Source: an uncultured Arcanobacterium sp. (GTDB taxonomy: Bacteria > Actinomycetota > Actinomycetes > Actinomycetales > Actinomycetaceae). From it: a stretch of 7,323 nucleotides of DNA. The notes beneath the pieces are model-generated. The model searched no databases. It had not been told where the DNA came from and worked only from the letters and a program-made list of their open reading frames with translations. Position numbers and translations under genes: made by a program. Of the stretch, positions 1-5,726 are shown piece after piece. Location: NCBI GenBank assembly GCA_958428545.1, contig CAUAGM010000018.1, positions 1-7,323 of the forward strand. The letters are read 5' to 3'. The number at the start of each line of letters is the position of its first letter. The first letter of the stretch is position 1.

Positions 1-1
1 C

Positions 2-625
2 ACACCCGGCAGCACCATTCCCGAGATACGCTTTCAAGGCTTCACCGAAACATGGAAACAGCAAAGGCTGGGCGACGCTGGAACAACCTATGGCGGCTTG
101 AGCGGAAAAACCAAAGAGGACTTCGGGCACGGTGAAGCTCAATTTGTTCCGTACACAAATGTCTTCAACAATCCTGTAACTGATACCAAGAGGCTTGAAT
201 CGGTTGAAATTGATTCAAGCCAAAACAGAGTTAAATACGGCGATGTTTTCTTTACCGTATCTTCAGAAACACCAGAAGAAGTTGGAATGTCTTCGGTTTG
301 GCTTTCTGACCAAGATAATGTCTATCTCAACAGCTTTTGCTTTGGCTATAGGCAGGATGGGTCATTCGATTCGCATTATCTCGCCTATATGTTGAGGTCA
401 AGTTCGATACGCTCCGACTTGACCTTGCTTGCTCAGGGTATCTCCAGATTCAATATCTCCAAGAATAAGGTTGTTGAGCTTCAAGTTCCTGTGCCATCAA
501 TGCGGGAACAGAGACAAATAGGATCCTATTTGTCTACTCTCGACTCTCTCGCTACTCTCTATCAACATAAACTCAATAAACTGCACTGCATCAAAAAAGC
601 ACTACTCGAAAAAATGTTTGTGTGA
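2..625 (+). CDS. hsdS: Type I restriction-modification specificity subunit HsdS, 3' part (5' end outside window)
   Basis: HsdS is the DNA-recognition subunit of a type I restriction-modification complex and directs the HsdM methylase and HsdR nuclease to a bipartite target. The frame is open from base 2, so the TTG at 98 is not the start; 207 residues are visible. The visible part begins TPGSTIPEIRFQGFTETWKQ, the P-x-I-R-F-x-G-F-T-x-x-W block that precedes a target recognition domain in this family. A TRD-like stretch follows, then the C-terminal conserved region: REQRQIGSYLSTLDSLATLY, then a helix rich in Lys/Leu ending KKALLEKMFV, typical of the spacer helices. Full-length HsdS is usually about 400 residues, so this is probably the second TRD half, though a half-length subunit cannot be excluded because the same block also occurs at N-termini. 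No hsdM or hsdR is in view. The gene looks AT-richer than the operon beside it (bases 181-240 are about 38% GC), which fits horizontal acquisition. Confidence 0.9.
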   Translation, partial: TPGSTIPEIRFQGFTETWKQQRLGDAGTTYGGLSGKTKEDFGHGEAQFVPYTNVFNNPVTDTKRLESVEIDSSQNRVKYGDVFFTVSSETPEEVGMSSVWLSDQDNVYLNSFCFGYRQDGSFDSHYLAYMLRSSSIRSDLTLLAQGISRFNISKNKVVELQVPVPSMREQRQIGSYLSTLDSLATLYQHKLNKLHCIKKALLEKMFV

Positions 626-702
626 TAGAGAAACAAAAAACACTGCATACTTCATTTTCTTGCTTAAGCTGCAGCCAAATACTCTTTTATAGCACCGTTC
701 TT
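626..702. other. Short intergenic gap between convergent hsdS and recN
   Basis: This 77-bp spacer separates the TGA of hsdS from the TAA of recN, which converge. It is AT-rich and contains two overlapping 8-bp palindromes, GCTTAAGC (662-669) and GCTGCAGC (668-675). Neither has a proper loop or an adjacent T-run, so no intrinsic terminator can be called on either strand. It is the join between the conserved operon and an accessory restriction gene. Confidence 0.6.
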
Positions 703-2409
703 TTATGATGCCGCATTCGCACTGCGAAGCAGCTCAGCAGCATGAGCACGTGCCGCATAAGATTCAGTATGCCCTGAAAGCATGCGAGCTAGTTCTATCT
801 CCCGCTCATCGCCATACACAGCACGAACGGTTGTGCTCGCGCTGTGCTCGTCACTGCCTTTTGCAATGACGATCTGATCGTGCGCATACGCCGCAACCTG
901 CGCAAGATGCGTGACGCATAAAACTTGCGAATGCTCAGCCAGCTGCGCCAAACGCTTACCCACAGCTAACGCCGATTTTCCGCCGATTCCAGCATCAACT
1001 TCATCGAATACGAAAGTGTGCCCAGCGCTATCGGCTTCGCTCGCTAAACTTACTTCTATAGCAAGCATAATCCTGCTCATTTCTCCGCCCGACGCGGTAC
1101 GGCCAAGCTCCATAAATTCTGCTCCGCTATGCGGCGCAAGAAGAAATTGGATCGTATCTGCACCATGCGATGCCAGTTTTTCGCGAGGAGTAATCGAAAT
1201 AGCGAAACGAGCATTCGGCATATATAAATTAGCAAGCTCCTCATTCACTAAAGCAGCAAGCCGCTTGGCAGCTTCTGCTCGCAGCTGAGAAAGCACCTGA
1301 GCAGCACTCGTTGCCTCCTCCATTGCTCGCTCAAAGTTCACGCGCAGATATTCACGGTGAGTGGCAGGATCCTCAAGCGCCTCAAGCCGAATGCGAGCGC
1401 TGTGAGCTTCGCTCAACATCTGCTCGATACTCATACCGAGTTCACGTTCAAGAGAGCGAATTTCTGCACGGCGAGAATGAATAGTATCAAGCCGCTGCGG
1501 ATCTGCATTGAGCTGCTGCATAAAAGTAAAAAGTTCACTATGAACGTCGGTGACGATTCCGTTCACATCATCGAGCTGCTTCGCCAGAGTATCGGTGCTT
1601 GGATCGTTAATACGCTGCAATTCATGGCTGGCGCTACCGAGTAACTCAATCGCGCCTCGCCCATCATCACTATCGTCACTGCTCAAAGCTGCTAGAGCTG
1701 CTCCCACAGCAACGCGAATCGTCTGCACATTTTCCAAGCGCCGCGCTTCGGCTTGAAGCTCAGAATCTTCGCCAATATAAGGTTTGACTTCATCGACGCG
1801 ATTCACGAGCATCTGCAATGCCATACGCTCACGGGCTGCAGTTTTTGCCGCATGATCGAAATCTGTGAGCTTTTTATGAGCGCTAAGAACGCTCTGCCAT
1901 GCCTGCGCATACGATGAGCTGGCTTGTGCAATTTCAGATCCTCCAAAATTATCAACTGCGGCACGCTGCTGAGCTTCTGAAGAAAGGCGAAGTTGATCTG
2001 CTTGCCCATGCAGAGTTAGCGCATATTGGCATATATCTGCAAGTACACCAGCTGGCACAGATCGCCCGCCTATAAAAGAACGAGTTCTTCCCGAAGCTGG
2101 AACGTGACGCGATAAGATGACGCTCACCTTGCCATCGTCAGTTTCTTCAACCTCGGCTCCTGCACCCAAAGCAATCTGCACAGCAGGGGAATTTTTGGGG
2201 AAAAGGAGCACCCCTTCAACAATTGCCTTATCAGCTCCGCTGCGCACTCGGCTCGGATCGGGTTTGCCTCCCATCAGCAGCTGAAGCGCCGTCACCGTCA
2301 TCGTCTTTCCAGCACCAGTTTCACCTGTGAGAGCGCTCATACCAGCGCCAAAATCAACCTCGGCTTCTTCTATAACGCCCAGCTGAGAAATTCGAAGTTC
2401 TTCAATCAT
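703..2409 (-). CDS. recN: DNA repair protein RecN (SMC-like ATPase)
   Basis: RecN is a cytoplasmic SMC-family ATPase that acts early in recombinational repair of double-strand breaks. The 568-residue length is normal for the family (E. coli about 553, mycobacterial about 587). The N-terminal half-domain carries Walker A GETGAGKT at 29-36 and a Q-loop region LHGQADQLRL at 133-142. The middle (about 160-390) is helical and Arg/Glu/Gln/Ala-rich, as expected for the short coiled-coil. The C-terminal half-domain has the ABC signature ASGGEMSR at 439-446, Walker B FVFDE at 466-470 followed by the family's VDAGIGG, and the H-loop in VTHLAQVA (His501). All ATPase motifs look intact. The ATG at 2409 is preceded by AGGAG with a 6-nt spacer and lies 11 nt after the nadK stop, so it is the last gene of the operon. 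No LexA-type site is visible upstream, so expression probably depends on the operon promoter. Confidence 0.97.
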   Translation of the reverse strand: MIEELRISQLGVIEEAEVDFGAGMSALTGETGAGKTMTVTALQLLMGGKPDPSRVRSGADKAIVEGVLLFPKNSPAVQIALGAGAEVEETDDGKVSVILSRHVPASGRTRSFIGGRSVPAGVLADICQYALTLHGQADQLRLSSEAQQRAAVDNFGGSEIAQASSSYAQAWQSVLSAHKKLTDFDHAAKTAARERMALQMLVNRVDEVKPYIGEDSELQAEARRLENVQTIRVAVGAALAALSSDDSDDGRGAIELLGSASHELQRINDPSTDTLAKQLDDVNGIVTDVHSELFTFMQQLNADPQRLDTIHSRRAEIRSLERELGMSIEQMLSEAHSARIRLEALEDPATHREYLRVNFERAMEEATSAAQVLSQLRAEAAKRLAALVNEELANLYMPNARFAISITPREKLASHGADTIQFLLAPHSGAEFMELGRTASGGEMSRIMLAIEVSLASEADSAGHTFVFDEVDAGIGGKSALAVGKRLAQLAEHSQVLCVTHLAQVAAYAHDQIVIAKGSDEHSASTTVRAVYGDEREIELARMLSGHTESYAARAHAAELLRSANAAS

Positions 2410-2415
2410 GCATTT

Positions 2416-2420
2416 CTCCT
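2416..2420 (-). promoter_or_regulatory. Shine-Dalgarno site of recN
   Basis: AGGAG sits 6 nt before the recN ATG and directly abuts the nadK TAG stop (together TAGAGGAG on the minus strand). This supports the chosen start and coupled translation. Confidence 0.8.
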
Positions 2421-3287
2421 CTACTCCCCCTGCCTGCGAGAGCCAAAAGGAGTATCAGACCTCCAGCCCTGCACGGGAAGATGAAACTTCTTGACGAGAC
2501 GTTCAGAAAAAGGAGCATTATTTAAGCGTGCAAGCAACACAGGATTAGCGCCTTTCACCGCACTTAACGTGGAGCCAGCAGGAGCAGAAATACTGCGCCG
2601 CCCATCACACCACACAACGGCATCATCGGTACGAATTTGCACGTCGAGGCGCGAATTGGGACCTACGACCATAGGGCGTGTAAAAAGAGCGTGAGCTGCA
2701 ACGGGAGTGAGGAGAATAGCTTGCACATCTGGCCACACAATCGGGCCGCCCGCAGAAAAGTTGTATGCCGTAGACCCTGTGGGAGTAGAAAGCAGCACGG
2801 CATCGGTTTTGAAGGAGCTTACCGGCTCTCCGTCTACGCCGATATCAGTTTCGATCATTCTCGAATCAGCACTCTTTTCGATAGAAGCTTCGTTGAGTGC
2901 CCACGTTTTTACAATTTCCCCCGAAGGGCGGCGCACGGATATATCGATCGTCATACGCTGATCGACACTCCATTCATGATTAGCAATTGCAGCTACTACG
3001 TTGGATTGGGAGGAAGGATCAGCTTCTGCTAAAAACCCGATATGACCATAGTTAATTCCCAGAATCGGAATGCGACGATCATGCACAAGCTCAGCAGCGC
3101 GCAAAATACTGCCATCACCGCCGATAACGACGATAAGCTCCAGTTCTGGAAGCGCATCGAGATCTTCAGCGCACGAAATAATATGAGCATCAACCCCACA
3201 GCTCGCACACTCCGTTTGCATACTCACAATAGATTCGCGCACATCATTGCGCCTATCATGCGCCAGCAGCGCTATCACCCGATTCAC
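2421..3287 (-). CDS. nadK: NAD kinase
   Basis: NadK (PpnK) phosphorylates NAD+ to NADP+ in the cytoplasm; actinobacterial enzymes are known to use ATP or polyphosphate. The protein has 288 residues with the full family motif set: GGDGS at 56-60 (nucleotide phosphate binding, catalytic Asp), GINYGHIGFLAE at 77-88, the conserved LNE at 131-133, and TPTGSTAYNFSAGGPI at 168-183. The frame also opens at a GTG at 3302, five codons earlier, but that codon overlaps the tlyA stop and lacks a ribosome site. The GTG at 3287 has a perfect AGGAGG 6 nt upstream and gives the family-like start MNRVIALLAHD, so it is preferred. The tlyA-nadK-recN order is conserved in Actinobacteria. The Arg/Lys-rich end (FGSRRQGE) is ordinary. 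Function is near certain; kinetics and phosphate donor cannot be read from sequence. Confidence 0.97.
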   Translation of the reverse strand: MNRVIALLAHDRRNDVRESIVSMQTECASCGVDAHIISCAEDLDALPELELIVVIGGDGSILRAAELVHDRRIPILGINYGHIGFLAEADPSSQSNVVAAIANHEWSVDQRMTIDISVRRPSGEIVKTWALNEASIEKSADSRMIETDIGVDGEPVSSFKTDAVLLSTPTGSTAYNFSAGGPIVWPDVQAILLTPVAAHALFTRPMVVGPNSRLDVQIRTDDAVVWCDGRRSISAPAGSTLSAVKGANPVLLARLNNAPFSERLVKKFHLPVQGWRSDTPFGSRRQGE

Positions 3288-3293
3288 TCTGCA

Positions 3294-3299
3294 CCTCCT
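3294..3299 (-). promoter_or_regulatory. Shine-Dalgarno site that decides the nadK start
   Basis: A perfect AGGAGG overlaps the first base read after, and the last base of, the tlyA TGA stop and lies 6 nt before GTG 3285-3287. The upstream in-frame GTG at 3300-3302 precedes this site, so the site favours the shorter 288-residue NadK and links its translation to the end of tlyA. Confidence 0.85.
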
Positions 3300-4174
3300 C
3301 ACTTCTTGTGCGCAGCAAGCCCAGCAGACCCAGCAGACCCAGCAGACCCAGCAGACCCAGCAGGTCCAGCAGCAATTGCTCCGCGGATTGCTGCCTCAAT
3401 TCCGCCTTCAAGCTCCGTAGGCACGCCAGCACGCAGATATACAAAGTATTCTACATTGCCAGCTGGCCCTGGAAGCGGCGATGGCGCAACTGCCATCACC
3501 CCTAAGCCTTCTTTTTGCGCAGCATCAAGTACCTTAGCAATCGCCTCATAATGAAGCTCCGTGCTGCGCACTACCCCGCCAGCTCCCACTCGATCTCGCC
3601 CAACTTCGAACTGAGGTTTCACCATCAACAAAAAACTCGCATCGGGCGCCGCTACACGCACAAGCGCTGGAATAACGAGAGTTAAAGAGATAAAAGATAG
3701 ATCTGAGACGATAAGCTGCACAGGCGGAGCAACCATAGCTAGCTCCAAGTAACGCACGTTGGTATCGTCGAGAATCGTCACTCGCGGATCTTGCTGCAAA
3801 CGCCACCGCAGCTGCCCTTTACCCACGTCTACAGCGATCACCTCACCAGCGCCTTTACGTAAAAGAACGTCTGTAAATCCACCCGTTGAAGCTCCCGCAT
3901 CGAGAGCGCGAACACCCATGATATGAGGAGCGCGATCTCCTAGATACTCCAGCGCTCCTAAAAGTTTATAAGCACCGCGCGATGCCCATTCTTCACATTG
4001 AGCCTGCTCTTTAACAACAAGCGCTTGAGCTGGGTTTATTTGCCGCGCAGGCTTGGTGACGACACTGCGATCCACATAGACCACGCCTGCGCGAATCAAA
4101 TCCTGAGCCTGCGCGCGCGAACACGCAAGACCTCGGCGCACAAGCTCTGCATCAACGCGAATTAACTTTGCCAC
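3299..4174 (-). CDS. tlyA: 16S/23S rRNA 2'-O-methyltransferase TlyA with Ser-Ala-Gly repeat tail
   Basis: TlyA transfers methyl from SAM to the 2'-OH of rRNA cytidines: C1920 of 23S and, for the longer actinobacterial type, C1409 of 16S. Its loss gives capreomycin resistance in mycobacteria. The 291-residue protein has an N-terminal S4 RNA-binding domain (about 5-60, starting IRVDAELVRRGLACSR), a short linker, then an FtsJ/RrmJ-like Rossmann domain with SAM motif LDAGASTGGFTD at 91-102. The 2'-O-methylation tetrad is present: K70, D158 (VSDLSF), K186 (MVKPQFE), E242 (NVEYFV). The linker, commonly RxWV, reads EEWA at 61-64. After about residue 260 comes a repeat tail with four consecutive SAG units. 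GTG 4174 is chosen although AAGGAGG is only 3 nt away, because the next in-frame GTG (codon 12) would remove the conserved RVDAEL. The long N-terminus suggests the dual-site type, which is inference. Confidence 0.95.
   Translation of the reverse strand: MAKLIRVDAELVRRGLACSRAQAQDLIRAGVVYVDRSVVTKPARQINPAQALVVKEQAQCEEWASRGAYKLLGALEYLGDRAPHIMGVRALDAGASTGGFTDVLLRKGAGEVIAVDVGKGQLRWRLQQDPRVTILDDTNVRYLELAMVAPPVQLIVSDLSFISLTLVIPALVRVAAPDASFLLMVKPQFEVGRDRVGAGGVVRSTELHYEAIAKVLDAAQKEGLGVMAVAPSPLPGPAGNVEYFVYLRAGVPTELEGGIEAAIRGAIAAGPAGSAGSAGSAGSAGLAAHKK
3321..3374 (-). repeat. 9-bp tandem repeat coding for the TlyA C-terminal tail
   Basis: On the plus strand the unit CCAGCAGAC occurs four times perfectly (3321-3356), followed by two decayed copies, CCAGCAGGT and CCAGCAGCA (3357-3374). 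Because the unit is 9 bp it stays in frame and encodes Ser-Ala-Gly repeats on the minus strand. The array ends 20 bp inside the tlyA stop, so gain or loss of a unit would change tail length without affecting the nadK ribosome site. Confidence 0.9.
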
Positions 4175-4177
4175 GTG

Positions 4178-4184
4178 CCTCCTT
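4178..4184 (-). promoter_or_regulatory. Shine-Dalgarno site of tlyA
   Basis: AAGGAGG overlaps the TAA stop of the upstream small ORF and is followed by only 3 nt (CAC) before the GTG start. The match is strong but the spacing is shorter than usual, so translation may be partly limited or coupled to the upstream frame. Confidence 0.7.
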
Positions 4185-4398
4185 ATGCTCGGGCTTGATT
4201 GAGCTCTCTCGTAAGCTCGGTGTGGAGGCGTTCTAAAGTAGAAATGGATTCATCGATATTCTCACTGCACATAGGAATATCATCTGATTCCATACGATCC
4301 AATGTGGAAGTGACGTCCATCGGAGCTTGCGGCTTAATTGGAGCTTGCGGCTTAGCTTGATGCTGAGCGTGTGGCTGCGGCTGAAGAGTTTCACTCAT
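4183..4398 (-). CDS. Small conserved-position hypothetical protein (71 aa) between HAD phosphatase and tlyA
   Basis: I do not recognise a function. The protein starts MSETLQPQPHAQHQAKPQAP and has two parts. Residues 1-26 are Gln/Pro/Ala-rich with a KPQAP duplication. Residues 28-71 are acidic and probably helical (MDVTSTLDRMESDD, then ESISTLERLHTELTRELNQA), which could be one or two amphipathic helices. There are no Cys pairs forming a zinc site, no signal peptide and no membrane segment. The ATG at 4398 overlaps the end of the HAD gene by 8 nt (ATGAGTGA), a classic coupling arrangement, and has only a weak ribosome site (GGGA). A longer reading from 4524 exists but its extra part lies wholly inside the HAD gene. 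In mycobacteria the same position holds a small hypothetical gene (Rv1693 by my recollection), and a short helical C-terminus is what I would expect for that family; this homology is inferred from position. Confidence 0.75.
   Translation of the reverse strand: MSETLQPQPHAQHQAKPQAPIKPQAPMDVTSTLDRMESDDIPMCSENIDESISTLERLHTELTRELNQARA
4322..4354 (-). repeat. Imperfect 18-bp in-frame duplication in the small ORF
   Basis: The 15-mer GGAGCTTGCGGCTTA occurs at 4322-4336 and again at 4340-4354, 18 bp apart. On the minus strand it gives AKPQAPI followed by IKPQAPM, a two-copy Lys-Pro-Gln-Ala-Pro repeat. It looks like a recent tandem duplication. Confidence 0.85.
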
Positions 4399-5725
4399 AG
4401 CAGTTCCCGTCTGCATTATCTGCATCAACAGCACTATCCGCACTATCAGCATCGGGCACATCGCACATAAACGCTTCTGCTCTGACGATTTCAATCTCTG
4501 GAAGCTGCAGACCTGAAGGATCAATTATTGTGCGGTCAGCCGCTTCCCACATCGCACACACAGCAGCTCTGTATGCATCGAGAGGAAGCGAAATTTTTTC
4601 ATCACGCACTCCTTCCTGCACATTCTCACCATACTGCTTATGTGCCGAATCAAGCGGGATCATTATCTCGCTGAAAATATGCGTGGTATGCTCCGCTGCA
4701 GAGGATGTGAGGCTGGAAATCGTCATCTCACTGGAAATACGCTCTGCTCTTTGCGAATGAGCAGGCGCACATTCATTTCTGCATATAGATATATACCCAT
4801 CAGCTACTCGCGCACTCCAGGCACCGCAAAGCCAACTCCCAGTTGAGTATTGAGCAGAAGCGAGAGGACTCTCATTTTCTTTTCGAGTGACGGCTGGCTG
4901 CGGCGAATTGAGATCAAGCAAATCAATCCCAAGATAGCTTGGGCGCCAAGAAGGCTCAGCCGTCATAATCGCACGTGCGTCACACACACCAGTGAGCACA
5001 TGGAAGCACGGAATGCCTGCAGCCACAGCTCCAGCAATATCGGTATTCAACCGATCTCCCACAGCAAGTGGTTTGCGAGCTTGAGCAATTTCGGAACCAA
5101 TTGAAAACATCGCTGGTTCAGGTTTTCCGCAGTTAATAGGAGTTGTGCCTGTGGCATTGCTAATGCACGCCACAAGAGATCCATTACCAATCATTTCTCC
5201 ACGCTCGCGAGGGAGTGTGGCATCAAGATTAGTTGCTATATGCATAGCGCCATGCTTCGAGATAGCGAGAGCAGCTTCAGAAAGTTCAGCCCACCCCACG
5301 GATTCGCTCAAGCCCTGTACGACTGCCTGCGGCTTATCGTCTGCGCAGGTGACGATACAGAAAGAAGTTTGCGCAAATGCTGCACGTAATCCTTCCCCTC
5401 CGATAAGGAGCACTTTTGCTCCAGAAGGAAGAAGTTTCTCAGCTGTGCGCGCAGCCACCTGAGAAGAGTTGAGCACTTCAGAAGGAGCCGTTGCAATCCC
5501 GATTGAGCTAAGATGATCGGCAACAACCTGTGGAGATCGCCCAGAATTATTGGTGAGATACATCGTGCGGGCGCCAGCTTTTTTCGCCTCCGCTAAGGCT
5601 TGCGGAGCGTTCGGAGCAGCCACGGCACCGAGATAAGTAGTGCCATCCAAATCCAGAAGCAACACGTCATGAATGCTGCTTAACGGCTGCTCCGAAGCGG
5701 AAAGATAGCCAGCAGATACACTCAT
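4391..5725 (-). CDS. HAD-IIA family phosphatase (NagD/glycerol-3-phosphate phosphatase-like) with long C-terminal extension
   Basis: This is a cytoplasmic HAD hydrolase of subclass IIA. Motif I is DLDGT at 25-29 (nucleophile D25, acid/base D27), motif II is LTNNSG at 57-62, the motif III lysine is K201 in GKPEP, and motif IV is GDRLNTDI at 223-230, so catalysis looks intact. The M. tuberculosis protein at this operon position, Rv1692, is known as a D-glycerol-3-phosphate phosphatase; the same substrate is plausible here but inferred. The catalytic core ends near residue 272. The remainder holds two blocks typical of the actinobacterial C-terminal (GNAT-like) domain, GAWSARVADGYISI at 301-314 and LDAYRAAVCAMWEA at 382-395, separated by a Ser/Thr/Glu-rich stretch, and then an Asp/Ser/Ala tail. 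At 444 residues it is longer than the roughly 350 of Rv1692. The frame opens at GTG 5740, but ATG 5725 has GAGGAG 7 nt upstream and starts 1 nt after the TPR gene's stop. Confidence 0.92.
   Translation of the reverse strand: MSVSAGYLSASEQPLSSIHDVLLLDLDGTTYLGAVAAPNAPQALAEAKKAGARTMYLTNNSGRSPQVVADHLSSIGIATAPSEVLNSSQVAARTAEKLLPSGAKVLLIGGEGLRAAFAQTSFCIVTCADDKPQAVVQGLSESVGWAELSEAALAISKHGAMHIATNLDATLPRERGEMIGNGSLVACISNATGTTPINCGKPEPAMFSIGSEIAQARKPLAVGDRLNTDIAGAVAAGIPCFHVLTGVCDARAIMTAEPSWRPSYLGIDLLDLNSPQPAVTRKENESPLASAQYSTGSWLCGAWSARVADGYISICRNECAPAHSQRAERISSEMTISSLTSSAAEHTTHIFSEIMIPLDSAHKQYGENVQEGVRDEKISLPLDAYRAAVCAMWEAADRTIIDPSGLQLPEIEIVRAEAFMCDVPDADSADSAVDADNADGNCYE
4409..4453 (-). repeat. Asp/Ser/Ala low-complexity tail of the HAD protein
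   Basis: Fifteen codons read DADSADSAVDADNAD, built from GAT-AGT-GC(T/G)-like triplets in short imperfect repeats. The tail is strongly acidic and probably disordered. It sits just upstream of the overlap with the small ORF. Confidence 0.75.
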
Positions 5726-5726
5726 C

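Noticed and set aside
626..702. Bidirectional terminator between hsdS and recN
   Set aside because: The overlapping 8-bp palindromes lack a loop and a following T-run, so there is no supported hairpin.
3288..3302. GTG at 3302 as nadK start
   Set aside because: It overlaps the tlyA stop and has no ribosome site, whereas the GTG at 3287 follows AGGAGG by 6 nt.
3042..3551. Plus-strand frame with DPADPADPADPA repeats
   Set aside because: It is antisense to nadK and tlyA; its repeats are the reverse reading of the TlyA 9-bp array.
4399..4524. N-terminal extension of the small ORF (hydrophobic MCPMLIVRIVLLMQIM could pass for a signal peptide)
   Set aside because: It lies entirely inside the HAD gene, in another frame, with no ribosome site. 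The ATG at 4398 at the HAD stop is the better start.
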